Part shown: one piece after another, positions 8,910-19,168 of the stretch
How the letters are laid out: every line of letters begins with the position of its first letter
Position numbering within the stretch: the first letter of the stretch is position 1
Origin: a virus
DNA: 45,215 nucleotides
Direction: 5' to 3' (one strand)
Virus record (IMG/VR): IMGVR_UViG_3300048549_000086
Span: 1 to 45,215 of that record
The notes under the pieces: generated by a model
The model's input: only the letters and a program-made list of their open reading frames with translations
Told to the model about the DNA's origin: nothing
The model's database searches: none
Program-made: the position numbers and the translations under genes

Positions 8910-9479
8910 TTAAATCTCGTCAGGCCAATCATTAATTTTTGCTACGGCAGTTACATTGCCATCACTATCTCGTGTATCTTCAAACAACGCCATAAAAGCT
9001 GCCAAGTCTGCTGCACCATTTAAAGCTGTTTCTATCTCCCCGCATTTAGTACGGACAGCATCTCTATATGTAGTTACTGAACTGGGTATTGCAGTTGACT
9101 TTTCTGCTTTACGTGTAACCATCCAGTCATGCACTGAAAGTTTATCATTTGCTGTGCGCTTTGTTTGCGCAACCCATATCGTTTTTAGTCCGGGTGTTAC
9201 AACTTGATTGCCATTTTCATCCAAAATAGGATTGTCATCGTCATCGACTTCATTGATGTCAGTAAGAGAACGTGGTATCAAGGTACCATCAAGGTTACGC
9301 CCCCAGTAGAAACGATTGTCATAGGGCGTTTGAACTGCAGGTGGATTTTCCCATACAATATTATATCGTGTTTTAGATGCATCAGAATATCGTATCCATG
9401 TTTTTGGATGCATCCTATTTTCACTATCTGTCCAAGCCTTTCCCGGCTTTAAAGTTTGTAGTCCATGTTTCCACGGCAT
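8910..9479 (-). CDS. Tail-fibre-associated protein, possible assembly chaperone (189 aa)
   Basis: It directly follows the two fibre genes, with AGGAG eight bases before the ATG at 9479. The N-terminal half is W/Y/P-rich and probably beta. The C-terminal half has W-M-V-T-R-K-A-E-K-S-T-A-I-P, then a helical segment with Y-R-D-A-V-R. The R-K-A-E...A-I-P...Y-R-x-A-V-R pattern is one I associate with short proteins encoded next to fibres in roseophages and other marine phages, similar in place to fibre assembly chaperones. The chaperone role is inference from position. Confidence 0.6.
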   Translation of the reverse strand: MPWKHGLQTLKPGKAWTDSENRMHPKTWIRYSDASKTRYNIVWENPPAVQTPYDNRFYWGRNLDGTLIPRSLTDINEVDDDDNPILDENGNQVVTPGLKTIWVAQTKRTANDKLSVHDWMVTRKAEKSTAIPSSVTTYRDAVRTKCGEIETALNGAADLAAFMALFEDTRDSDGNVTAVAKINDWPDEI

Positions 9480-9490
9480 TCTATATTCTC

Positions 9491-12400
9491 CTATCGTGCA
9501 TTGGCGTATTTAAATGGGGCTTCGGCAAAGGCGAGGTAGATGTAGCTACCGCCTGATGCGTTTGTTTCACCATAAGTAGCGTTACGAACCTTAAAGCCAT
9601 TGCTTAAAAAATCTACATGAAGCAAGTTTGATGCATATTCATCATCAGCAAGGTCGGCAAATAAAGGGTATTGCATCTGATTATATATGTCTCTTTTATT
9701 ATCATAAATAAGCCAGCTTGCTGAGCTATCTATTCTTTTTAGCATAACCCACGCTGGTCTGAAACCTGTGTAATTAAAGGGGCCGTCTGTAGAATTGTTG
9801 CCAGTATATTTGCCGACCTTGCTGAAGCCATCAACGCTGTGAAAGCAGTGGGCCAAAAAACCATCGCCACCTTTATTTGTTGGCGTTTCAGTGCCTACAC
9901 CAAATGTTGTTGCGTTAAAGTCGCCTTCAATAAACGCACCTGCACTACTGAACTCTTGATTGGTTGCGTTGTAAGCCAGTACTTTATCCGCTGACATTTT
10001 ACCCGGCACATAAACATACCAACTTAATGCACTATCTCTAGACTTAGTTACCACCCATTCGGGTGTTTGGCTAAGACCGTGACCTACGGTGGCGTTAGAA
10101 CCTGTGCCAGTATATGTCACAATACTAAACCCTGCATCCTGATTAGCCGACACAACTGACGGTATAGAACCTTTTAAATTAGTAGACCCGTGTGTACTAT
10201 TAGTATTAGCCTGTCCACCCATACCGCTATGCACTGAACAATAGTAGTATAAAGTTGGCGCACCGTGTGCAACAGCTATAACTGTCTTTGCCCCCGCTGA
10301 ACCCGGTGTTCCTGAAGTCGTTACACCTACTGTATATTCTGAACCACTGCCATGAGTTCCGTCTGATGTAGTAGAAAAACGTAGCGGGTGTCCTGAGTTA
10401 CTGCTATCTGATTGGTCAAATGTATACGTGCCACCTTCTTGCAATTCTAGCGTTACTGCGCTTGTTCCGAAATCATCAAACCTATATTTGTTACCGCTAT
10501 CAGATACAACTTTCACTGTGTATGTCTGTGTAGGAGAAGGACCGCCAGCTTTCCAATTCCAAGCTACGTAAGTATCAGCAGAGCCGTTATGATTGCCCCT
10601 GTCACTTAGAGTAAAGCCGTTATTGTCAAAAGACAAAAGCCCGTCACTATACGTTGTTTCGTCGTCAGTTAAATTTGTGTGAAGACCCTCTGTTGCGCCT
10701 CGAATTGTGTCATAAACAAAGTTTGCGCCAGTTGAATTTCTTTGTTTCAGCCACACCCAATCAGGACTTGCTATACCTTCTTGTGGAATGTTGTCATCTA
10801 CCAAAGCAAGGAAGCCTGTAGGTGGTGTGTAGTAGAAGCTACCATAGCCATTACCATCTGCAGCACCTGCACCGCTTGAAGCATCTCCTACAAAAGTATC
10901 ATCAGCACCAAAGTTAAAAGTAATTTGAACATTAGTGCCACCTTGATAACCTGCGGTAGCAACTACTTCTGTTGGCATATTAAAATTAAAAGTTCCAATA
11001 GAAGTATTATTTTTAAAGAACTCTACTTCATTATTGTCAACATCAAAAGCCACACCAATTATATCTGCTGTACCCCAAGTTGCATAGCCAGTTAAGTTTA
11101 CAGGACTTCCATTTATAGGCGCATAATATCTTACATATCCAACATTACCATCATATACGATTGAATTACTGCCATCCCTTAAAGCAACACCAACCATAGG
11201 GTCGCCAGCTTGTGATTTTGTTTCAAAATAATATTTTCCAGATGAAACTCCAAACATACTGTTAACTCGTTTTGCTTGTAAAGCTGCAGCCTTTAAGTTA
11301 CCTTCAGAAAGAGTAACAGCATAAGAAACAAAGTTTGTTCCGTTTGGGTTAAGTGTAGCAAAGTTCTGTGTAGGACTGTCAATTTTTACATCATGTGAAT
11401 CAATTGTGCTACCTACAATACCAAAATTTCTTCCTGACCCAGATTGGTCGTCACCAATATTTGTTTGAGCCGTTGTTCCATCTGCTGTGGTGGCTGTTCC
11501 TGTTCCTTCATATGTTAATTTAAAACCTGTAGCACCGTATGTTCCACTGTACGCTTTAGGTATCCAGTATCCATTAGAGCCTACTTGTCCAAATTGCTCT
11601 GGTCCATATGCTTGTCCATCTACAAAAATAGTATCTGCTAAATACGCATCTAATCCATATCCCGTTGCAGAAGGATGCACACCAAGATTATGTTCAACTG
11701 CCGCATTTACTGCTTGATCGCCAGATAAAGATGATCTGCTGTCAGTAGCAAATGATGTTAATTCTGTACCATCTACATATAAACGCATTTTTTCAGCATT
11801 AGTTGCATTGTCTGAATCTAATACCCATACAATATGATACCAACCACTGGTATCCCCAAAAGAATTATTAGACTTTAACCATAATGTTGATTGACCAGTA
11901 ACTGCTAAAGCATCTGTTGCTCGCCAAACTAACATCATAAAAGTGCTATCAGCAGCACCTGTATGTGTACCAAATATATAATGGTCATTTCCACTCGATA
12001 AAAGAGCAGTTCGCTTTATCCAAGTGCTAAATGTCCACTTACGTCTATTGCCACCCGAACCAAATGTTCTAGCTAATTCGTGTTCACCTGCTCTATTAAA
12101 TGTAAGACTATTAGCAAGCGTAGTGACATCTTGAGGATGCTGTACGCCACCTGAACCAATGTGTTGTGTTCCACCATTACCTGTATACAATATAGTTTCA
12201 AAGTAATCATCAGCCTGTTCCGTGCTGTTAGGGCCGATGACTGGCTCTGGCAGGTTAGATGTGCAGAGGGCTAAGAAGCCAGATGGCGGTGTATAATAAA
12301 AATTGCCAATGCTGTTATCGTCTTGAGCCTCTGCTGAACCGCTAGTTATATTTCCAGCAAAAGTGTCATCCTGACCACAATTTATAACCATATAACCATT

Positions 12401-14404
12401 AGTCAGGTCTGGTCTGTTCAATATAGGCCCAAGCACCTCACCTTCGTAATTGGATATAGTACCCGCCTCGTTAGTGCCATTAGCGGGATCGCCACTATTA
12501 AACCACCCACTAGCATTACCAATCCAGACTTTTCCGTTAGACGCATCAAATGCTATTCTGATGACATCTAGTGCTGATGCGCTTGTTATGCCTGTTACTG
12601 TATTTGTGCTATCTGATTTAATGACAGTGTTATAAAGAAATACAGCACCATCATAGGTAGTATAACCAGTCGCTTTACTAGCATAACGACCAACGCCAAT
12701 GATATATCCAGAGCCACCAACATTTGCAATAAACTCAAAGTAAAACTTTGTGTCACTGGTGCCGCCAACAACACCGATAGTGGATTGGTTCCATTGCTTG
12801 TTTGACCAAGTTTGAGCAGATGAAAAGAGGTTGGTGTTACCATCTTTAAAAACACGAGTTTGGCTTGTGTTCACTAAAGGATTCCAAGTAGCAAAGTTAT
12901 TAGTCGGGCTGTCCGGCATGACATCGCTTCCAGCTAGGCTGATGGCATTAAAGTCATTGCCGTTGCCTGATGCATCGTCAAAAAAGTTAGAAGTTGTAAA
13001 TGGGCTATCATAACTTAGCGCAGGTGAACCACTTGTAGTAGCATCATTGTTTTCCGTGCTAATATCGTCGCCAAGTGTAGCATTAACTGCTGTCAGTAAC
13101 TTAGTGCCAGTAACTGCTGTTAAAGTTTCTGTTGGTACAGTAATGTTATTGTCATCATCCGCATAAACAGTATTACCAATTACATATCTAACATTACTTA
13201 TTGAGCCTATAATTGGGTTAGTTGTGTATATATTTCCAAGTCTAATATGGGCTAAATTATAAGCCTTATTAAAGTTAGTTGCCTTGCCATTGGACAAAGT
13301 CCAACTAGACGCTTCATTTGAAACAGACGTTAAACGTGTACCGTCTACATATGCTCGTAGTGTTGTACCATTTCTTTGGAATACTACATGATGCCAAGTA
13401 TTATTAACAATAGTAACATCACCACTAATATCCCACAGTAATGCCTGACCGTTGTTGGAGTAAAACCTTATTTTTCTAGTTGATGAATTTCTAAAATCAT
13501 AAGTAACTAAGTGGTGTGGACCACCTGTTGCATAATTACCTATCAGATGACCATGACCAGTTCCTACTTCGGATGTTTTAAAGAAAAACTCAATTGTAAA
13601 GTCATCTGATGCATCAATATCGTAGGCAGTGCTATCTGTATGTTGAACTCTATCTGAAGTGCCGCTAAAAGATATGCTATTCCCTGCTGTAAAATCTTGT
13701 GCAAACGGTAAGTAAAAACCATTTGTACCATAGCTACCGCTGTATTCTTTTGGCACCCAGACACCACCGATGGTTTCGCCAAAGCTAGTGGCATCTAAGG
13801 CAGTACCGTCAACAAAATTGACCTCTGCCATATAGCCATCAAAATCGTATGTGCCATTGTTATAACTACCTATATTATGTATATTAGTTCTATTTACTGC
13901 TGTTTCATAATCTTTAACCGGATAACTTGCTGCATCAAAACTGGTAATACGTTCACCATTTACATACACCTTAATTCGGTCAGTAGAATTATCATCTGTT
14001 GTATCTACTGCAACAACAAAATGATACCAACCACTTACATCACGAAATAGTTGATTTGTGTCTAGTATAAAATTAGCTGATACGGGATAATTATAAATAC
14101 GAAGTTGGTCATCATCAGTAGAGGTAAATTGAATCCAAAAATAATTTCCAAGTGACGCATCTTTTGCAGAAAAAAGAGTAAAATAATCATTACCTAACGT
14201 AGAGCGTTTAACCCAACCACTCCAAGTCCAAGTTCGTTGATTACTAGCACTGCTGGGAGTACGAGTTAAATATGGATTATCGCTCTGATTAAACCGCAGA
14301 GACTGACCAACAGAATGACTACCTAAAGGCGCATCGCTAGCAAGCGCACCTCCCGGCGCACCCGCACCGCCTAGTCCACCACCTGTTCCTTGAATAATAC
14401 TCAT
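9491..14404 (-). CDS. Giant tail fibre/adhesin with LamG-like, SPRY-like and cupredoxin-like domains (1637 aa)
   Basis: The protein is a string of carbohydrate-binding-type beta modules. After a Gly-rich start come LamG/concanavalin-like units at about 35-225, 240-450 and 765-960, each with the T-W-S-x-W-V/I-K-R or D-F-T-I-E-F type strand and W-Y-H-x-V. SPRY-like segments (about 530-715 and 1040-1205) each end with F-Y-Y-T-P-P-x-G-F-L-A-L. Residues about 1295-1400 look like a cupredoxin: H1339, C1389, H1392 and M1395. Two related W-V-x-x-K repeats fill the C-terminus, which ends A-E-A-P-F-K-Y-A-N. It is encoded one base after the 855-residue fibre gene. Role: receptor binding at the cell surface (inferred). 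The start has only a weak ribosome site. Confidence 0.85.
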   Translation of the reverse strand: MSIIQGTGGGLGGAGAPGGALASDAPLGSHSVGQSLRFNQSDNPYLTRTPSSASNQRTWTWSGWVKRSTLGNDYFTLFSAKDASLGNYFWIQFTSTDDDQLRIYNYPVSANFILDTNQLFRDVSGWYHFVVAVDTTDDNSTDRIKVYVNGERITSFDAASYPVKDYETAVNRTNIHNIGSYNNGTYDFDGYMAEVNFVDGTALDATSFGETIGGVWVPKEYSGSYGTNGFYLPFAQDFTAGNSISFSGTSDRVQHTDSTAYDIDASDDFTIEFFFKTSEVGTGHGHLIGNYATGGPHHLVTYDFRNSSTRKIRFYSNNGQALLWDISGDVTIVNNTWHHVVFQRNGTTLRAYVDGTRLTSVSNEASSWTLSNGKATNFNKAYNLAHIRLGNIYTTNPIIGSISNVRYVIGNTVYADDDNNITVPTETLTAVTGTKLLTAVNATLGDDISTENNDATTSGSPALSYDSPFTTSNFFDDASGNGNDFNAISLAGSDVMPDSPTNNFATWNPLVNTSQTRVFKDGNTNLFSSAQTWSNKQWNQSTIGVVGGTSDTKFYFEFIANVGGSGYIIGVGRYASKATGYTTYDGAVFLYNTVIKSDSTNTVTGITSASALDVIRIAFDASNGKVWIGNASGWFNSGDPANGTNEAGTISNYEGEVLGPILNRPDLTNGYMVINCGQDDTFAGNITSGSAEAQDDNSIGNFYYTPPSGFLALCTSNLPEPVIGPNSTEQADDYFETILYTGNGGTQHIGSGGVQHPQDVTTLANSLTFNRAGEHELARTFGSGGNRRKWTFSTWIKRTALLSSGNDHYIFGTHTGAADSTFMMLVWRATDALAVTGQSTLWLKSNNSFGDTSGWYHIVWVLDSDNATNAEKMRLYVDGTELTSFATDSRSSLSGDQAVNAAVEHNLGVHPSATGYGLDAYLADTIFVDGQAYGPEQFGQVGSNGYWIPKAYSGTYGATGFKLTYEGTGTATTADGTTAQTNIGDDQSGSGRNFGIVGSTIDSHDVKIDSPTQNFATLNPNGTNFVSYAVTLSEGNLKAAALQAKRVNSMFGVSSGKYYFETKSQAGDPMVGVALRDGSNSIVYDGNVGYVRYYAPINGSPVNLTGYATWGTADIIGVAFDVDNNEVEFFKNNTSIGTFNFNMPTEVVATAGYQGGTNVQITFNFGADDTFVGDASSGAGAADGNGYGSFYYTPPTGFLALVDDNIPQEGIASPDWVWLKQRNSTGANFVYDTIRGATEGLHTNLTDDETTYSDGLLSFDNNGFTLSDRGNHNGSADTYVAWNWKAGGPSPTQTYTVKVVSDSGNKYRFDDFGTSAVTLELQEGGTYTFDQSDSSNSGHPLRFSTTSDGTHGSGSEYTVGVTTSGTPGSAGAKTVIAVAHGAPTLYYYCSVHSGMGGQANTNSTHGSTNLKGSIPSVVSANQDAGFSIVTYTGTGSNATVGHGLSQTPEWVVTKSRDSALSWYVYVPGKMSADKVLAYNATNQEFSSAGAFIEGDFNATTFGVGTETPTNKGGDGFLAHCFHSVDGFSKVGKYTGNNSTDGPFNYTGFRPAWVMLKRIDSSASWLIYDNKRDIYNQMQYPLFADLADDEYASNLLHVDFLSNGFKVRNATYGETNASGGSYIYLAFAEAPFKYANAR

Positions 14405-14405
14405 A

Positions 14406-16973
14406 TTATGTTAATGCCCCTGATACAGAAACCAAAACTCTATTGTCACCTGTTGCAGCTTTTACAAAGTACGCTAGGTGATATACACCTGCAGTAGATA
14501 GTGCTGTTAGTGCAGATGCATTAATAGCCACCATAGCGTTAGCACTGATCGTACCACCACCAGTGGTCAAGAAAATGTTACCTGATTGACCTTCTACTGT
14601 GTTAGTAAATGTCAACTCATCATCTCCAGTTGTTGTAGCTTTAAAGTTGTTATTATCTGCTAAGTCAAATGTAATTACATTACTACTAGGTGCGTCCTCT
14701 GTAATAGCATCTGTACCATCGTGACTAGTTGCTCTTCCTGTTACCTGCACACCTGCTGCAACAGTTTCAAATCTTTTAGTATTGTCGTGGTATAATTCTA
14801 CTGCACCATCATCAATAAACTTAGCTAAAGTTTCACCTGAACCATCTATATTTAATGTAGATGAAGCAATTGAAATATGCCCATCTGTGCCATCCCAATA
14901 CATTTCTAGGTCATCACTGTCACCAAACCGTATGCGGTCATCTGTTGCTCCACCACTGTCACCTAACTCAATGTTATTGCCATTAGTTGTTAAAGCACTA
15001 GATAAGTTACCACCAATAGATGGTGCCGGAATAGCTTCAAGCTGTATTGTACCAGTAGTGTTGTTATATGTCAAGACATGATCATCAGTTTTTGTTGCAT
15101 CTGAATCAAATTCAAGATTGCCTATGGTTACATTACCCGTGCCATTAGGCACAATAGATATCGCACCATTAGCAGCATCAGCTATAGTTATACTTCCAGA
15201 GTCTGTTCCCCCGTTTGTATTTAATATTAAGTCGCCTGTGCCGTTGGTTGTAATAGTTGCATTAGCATTGCTATCACCAACACGAACCGTGTCAGCATCT
15301 AACTGCACATCTCCTGTTCCATCTGGTGTTAATGCAATGTTACCACCAGTGTCAGTGGATGTAATTGAGTTACCGTCTATTGTAATATTGTCAATTACAG
15401 CAGACTGACCTGTTATAGTGGTAAACGTACCAGCAGCAGCAGAGTTTGCACCTATTATTGCGCCGTCAATAGCACCGCCATCAATATCAACTTTTGATAT
15501 GTCAACTTCACCTGTGCCATTAGGTGTAATAGCAATGTTACCATTAGACCCATCAGCTATGGTAATTACACCTGAGTTTGTACCACTGTTTGTATTTAGA
15601 GTTAAGTCACCAGTGCCGTTTGTAGTTACTGTAACATTTGCGCCTGAACCACCTAACTGTATTACACCGTCCGACTTAATACGCATACGTTCTACCGCAG
15701 CGTCTGATGTATTTGTTTTAAATACAAGTGCTGTTGAATTAACGCTGGATGAAAATGTGTCTTCCGCTAATGCTTCAATAGCTGCACCATCCAGTAAAGC
15801 ATCTGTTCCTGCTGCCTCGTTGGGTGCATTAAATGTAATCTTACCTATTACATCTGCAGCTTCAACGGAAGTGTGTCCTGTTTGTAGATTAAGGTTAAAA
15901 CCGTCTGCAGCTTTTGCTTGTATACCTACATTGTGTTCGTGTGTAAGCGTTACTTCGCTATCTGCGCCAAGAGATATTATAGCACTATCTGACAACAATT
16001 TAATATCATCACCAAATACAGCGTTTTTAGCAACAGACAACCCACCGTCAGTTTGAAGTGAACCATCAGTTGTGCTTGTTGCCTGAGTCGTATCATCAGT
16101 TTTTAGAATACCACTAAATGTTCCTGCTGTACCGTTCAACTGTTGTGTAAGAGTAAGCTGTCCATCAGCGGCAATTGTAATTGCATCAACATCGCTTGTT
16201 GAACCAATAGTTTTTCCATCACCTATTATTATATCATCAGTAAAGGTTGCAATTCCAGTTATTGCTGCAGTGCCACTAATTTCTACGTTACCATTAATGT
16301 CAATTAGGGTTGAGTTTAACTCAATTTCAGAGTCAGCGTTAATATCCAACTCACCATCAGCCGGAGAACCAATATTAATTGCGTTGTCACGGAACTGAAC
16401 TACCATTGCATCGTTGACTAGCAAGCCTGTATCTGCAACGTGAGTCAGAGTTACATCTGTGTCTGCCCCAAATCCAAGAACGGCAGCATCAGACTTTAGT
16501 GTTAAGTCATCTCCAATAGTTGCATCAGCGGATATTTCCACTAGGGCAGTTGTTATTTCTACTTCTGCATCTGCATCAATGTCTAGCTGTCCATCTGTGC
16601 TAGAGTTTATACTTAGTGCAGTATCTCTAAACTGTATGGCTTTGTCTGTATCAACTAATAGAGTTTCACCAAGACCGTCAATGTATGCTTTACCATTAAG
16701 GTACATATCTTTAAACTGCAGTGCAGATGTACCTATGTCTAGTGTATTATCAGTCTTTGGTTTTACTTCCGTTGAACTAGCTACAAAATCTTGCACTGGA
16801 CCAAGCACACTAACAGGCGCACCTTCACCAGCCGTGCCGTCATGTGTGTGTCCACTAGTAGCATTAAAGGCTGCTTCAATGGCATCATATTCGCCATCAA
16901 AGTCAGCAGCGTTAATTACGTTACCGTCAGCAATATTATTAGCTGTATCGTTTCTAGTGTATCCTGTTCCCAT
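14406..16973 (-). CDS. Repeat-rich tail fibre protein (855 aa)
   Basis: The N-terminus (G-T-G-Y-T-R-N-D-T-A-N-N-I-A-D-G-N and G-H-T-H-D-G) resembles virion-anchoring ends of podoviral fibres. The body is a chain of short beta repeats. Units such as F-K-D-M-Y-L-N-G-K-A-Y-I-D-G, L-D-I-D-A-D and N-G-T-G-D-L-T-L-N-T-N recur many times, predicting an elongated beta-helical or beta-prism shaft. The C-terminal 90 residues (from about T-T-G-G-G-T-I-S) look like a compact cap. AAGG lies eight bases before the ATG. It sits between the nozzle gene and the larger adhesin, so it probably forms the shaft or a second fibre. Confidence 0.8.
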   Translation of the reverse strand: MGTGYTRNDTANNIADGNVINAADFDGEYDAIEAAFNATSGHTHDGTAGEGAPVSVLGPVQDFVASSTEVKPKTDNTLDIGTSALQFKDMYLNGKAYIDGLGETLLVDTDKAIQFRDTALSINSSTDGQLDIDADAEVEITTALVEISADATIGDDLTLKSDAAVLGFGADTDVTLTHVADTGLLVNDAMVVQFRDNAINIGSPADGELDINADSEIELNSTLIDINGNVEISGTAAITGIATFTDDIIIGDGKTIGSTSDVDAITIAADGQLTLTQQLNGTAGTFSGILKTDDTTQATSTTDGSLQTDGGLSVAKNAVFGDDIKLLSDSAIISLGADSEVTLTHEHNVGIQAKAADGFNLNLQTGHTSVEAADVIGKITFNAPNEAAGTDALLDGAAIEALAEDTFSSSVNSTALVFKTNTSDAAVERMRIKSDGVIQLGGSGANVTVTTNGTGDLTLNTNSGTNSGVITIADGSNGNIAITPNGTGEVDISKVDIDGGAIDGAIIGANSAAAGTFTTITGQSAVIDNITIDGNSITSTDTGGNIALTPDGTGDVQLDADTVRVGDSNANATITTNGTGDLILNTNGGTDSGSITIADAANGAISIVPNGTGNVTIGNLEFDSDATKTDDHVLTYNNTTGTIQLEAIPAPSIGGNLSSALTTNGNNIELGDSGGATDDRIRFGDSDDLEMYWDGTDGHISIASSTLNIDGSGETLAKFIDDGAVELYHDNTKRFETVAAGVQVTGRATSHDGTDAITEDAPSSNVITFDLADNNNFKATTTGDDELTFTNTVEGQSGNIFLTTGGGTISANAMVAINASALTALSTAGVYHLAYFVKAATGDNRVLVSVSGALT

Positions 16974-16978
16974 AGTTT

Positions 16979-19159
16979 TTACCTTCTTGAGTTAGTGGCA
17001 TATTCTACCGTTAATGCGTCAAGGGAAAACGGAGGTGCCTCTGTAGCAGAATCAAACAAGAATGAAACTGCAAATCCCGAACCAACAACTTGGCTTTCAA
17101 ATAGCTTAACTAGCTTGGCTCCATAGGATGTTACACCAAATGTACCTTGTCCAAAGAAACCAACAGTACCCTGTGTGTTTTGAATGTTAATAGGTGCTGG
17201 TTGTATTATACCCGATTCGTCAAAATCTAACTTTAAACTTAAATCAAATGCCACACTACCTTGTGGGTCTGTGTACAAAAATATCTTGTAAAAAGTTTTT
17301 CGTACACGTGGATCTTCAATTGGAATAAATGGCGTAGCAAAAGTAATTGTAATTGGTGTACCATCAAAATCACTTCCCGATTCCATTTGATACAAGTAGC
17401 CATCGTTATTAGCAAAGATCACAACTTCGTTATTTAAATGGTAATTACTGTCTGCTACATATGCTCGTATGCCTCTTGTTTCTGCATACTGCATATTTTC
17501 ACCACCTTGCTCTGCAAATTGTGTGGCAATAATTCCTTGAGCATTTTCCTGTGTAATATTATTATTGTATCCAAGTATTCTATACTGCGACTTTTCTCTA
17601 ATAACACAGCTTGAAAAATTTGTATTCGCTGAAATAAATGTTGTTAAGTTATCCTGTATTATCTTAGATACAACACCTAATCCAAAGTCACCAATTCTAT
17701 CTGTTGCACTTAACAGCCGCAGACCGTCAGGTGCTAAGAACATAACGTCACCGCCGACTTCTTGAATGGTGTCACTTTCAATACAACCAATGTCATTTGT
17801 TACTGGCTGCAATGTAAAGTCTGCGATAGTGTTACCAACTAATCTTTGTATAGATACTTCAGTAAAAATAATTAACTGGTCACGAAATACTTCTAAGCCT
17901 GTAATTGGCGAGCCTATGTTTATAGAACCAGCACCATTTGCTACAGAAAAATCACTATCAGTATATGGTGCAGTAAAATTAAGTATTGTGCCTTTGCCAA
18001 AGAATAAAGCATTTTTAAAATTAGATATAAATGCTGCGCCTTTTACATCTGCGGGTGCATCATTCAATGCAGTAAATACGCTAGTGTCGTATGTTGCAGG
18101 AGCATTTGCCCCATCCACTAATGCTATCTTTTGAGTGCCGTCATAGTTATACTTTGCAAATCGTGTTCTTGTAGCACCTTCTCTGCTTGTAGATATAAAC
18201 GTAATAGCAGCATTATCAGCAGGGCTTGATGCAAGTGCAGGATCAATACTTAAAGTAGAACCGCCAGAAGACACAGTTGCGGTGGCTGTTACTGTGTAAA
18301 TCTTTTCAACACCAGCTATTGTAAATTGGTCTTGTGCTTGTGGTGCTGCAGTTAAACCATCTACAATAAGAGATGAGCCTGTTTGACTTGCCCCATTCAC
18401 CAAAGCTGTTCCATAATTAGGAACATTTATTTTTATAAACCCTACCCCTGTTGATCTAAATATATCATCATTCTTTGCAATGATGGCTGAACTTTCCCAG
18501 CTTGCAACACCAAGTGCCAGATAGTTTAGCGTTGTTGAAACAAACGTAACATCGTCTTGATCTGATGGATTATGTACCATCGTTTGTGATAATGTTAATG
18601 TTGCTCTGTTTACACTTGCAGAAAAACTCACGCCGCCTGTGGCTATAGTATATCTAAAACTAAGTGCTGCATCATCAGCAGGTGTAGCAGCTAGTGCAGG
18701 TGTAATTGTTAAAGTAGAGTCTGTTCCTACTAAAGCAGTAGCACTGCTAACTGTGTAGACTGTAGAGTCACCTGCTATGGTAAATGTATCACTAGCAGAA
18801 GGCGCAACATCTAATCCATCTACAGTTAGTGTGGTGCCTGATTGTCCTGCACCGTCTACTTCACCGCCTACAAATGTTAACACGTCTGCAGCTACAGGTG
18901 TCTGATGTATGTTTGCTATAACAAGACTTGTACCACTCTGACTTGCCCCGTGTACCTTTGGCGCACCATATGGTGGAATTAAGTCGCTGTCGTACTTATT
19001 ATAACCCTCAATTCTACGATAGCCACCTTCAACAGATGGTTCAAAGTTACGTAGTATTCTTGCGCTACCCGGTGCGTTAATGCCTTGCTGCAGTGGTGAT
19101 AGATTACTTATTAATCCACCACGAAACTCAACGGCGTAGGTTTTCCATGCATCAGCCAT
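16979..19159 (-). CDS. Tail nozzle protein (tail tubular protein B-like, 726 aa)
   Basis: The protein directly follows the adaptor gene, as T7 gp12 follows gp11. The N-terminus (F-R-G-G-L-I-S-N-L-S-P-L-Q-Q and R-I-L-R-N-F-E-P-S-V-E-G-G-Y-R-R-I-E-G) is typical of podoviral nozzle proteins, where R-N-F and G-G-Y-R-R-I-E-G are conserved. Inserted between about residues 65 and 320 are three related units beginning G-A-S-Q-S-G-T-S-L, G-A-G-Q-S-G-T-T-L and G-A-S-Q-T-G-S-S-L, each followed by a beta stretch; these look like Ig-like decorations. The C-terminal part continues the nozzle fold. AGGGG lies six bases before the ATG. Confidence 0.85.
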   Translation of the reverse strand: MADAWKTYAVEFRGGLISNLSPLQQGINAPGSARILRNFEPSVEGGYRRIEGYNKYDSDLIPPYGAPKVHGASQSGTSLVIANIHQTPVAADVLTFVGGEVDGAGQSGTTLTVDGLDVAPSASDTFTIAGDSTVYTVSSATALVGTDSTLTITPALAATPADDAALSFRYTIATGGVSFSASVNRATLTLSQTMVHNPSDQDDVTFVSTTLNYLALGVASWESSAIIAKNDDIFRSTGVGFIKINVPNYGTALVNGASQTGSSLIVDGLTAAPQAQDQFTIAGVEKIYTVTATATVSSGGSTLSIDPALASSPADNAAITFISTSREGATRTRFAKYNYDGTQKIALVDGANAPATYDTSVFTALNDAPADVKGAAFISNFKNALFFGKGTILNFTAPYTDSDFSVANGAGSINIGSPITGLEVFRDQLIIFTEVSIQRLVGNTIADFTLQPVTNDIGCIESDTIQEVGGDVMFLAPDGLRLLSATDRIGDFGLGVVSKIIQDNLTTFISANTNFSSCVIREKSQYRILGYNNNITQENAQGIIATQFAEQGGENMQYAETRGIRAYVADSNYHLNNEVVIFANNDGYLYQMESGSDFDGTPITITFATPFIPIEDPRVRKTFYKIFLYTDPQGSVAFDLSLKLDFDESGIIQPAPINIQNTQGTVGFFGQGTFGVTSYGAKLVKLFESQVVGSGFAVSFLFDSATEAPPFSLDALTVEYATNSRR

Positions 19160-19168
19160 AAATTACCC

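Noticed and set aside
15418-16056. A 212-residue open frame on the + strand opposite the repeat fibre gene
   Set aside because: It is a shadow of the beta-repeat protein: low-complexity Ser/Pro/Ala/Val composition, no ribosome site and fully inside a well supported gene.
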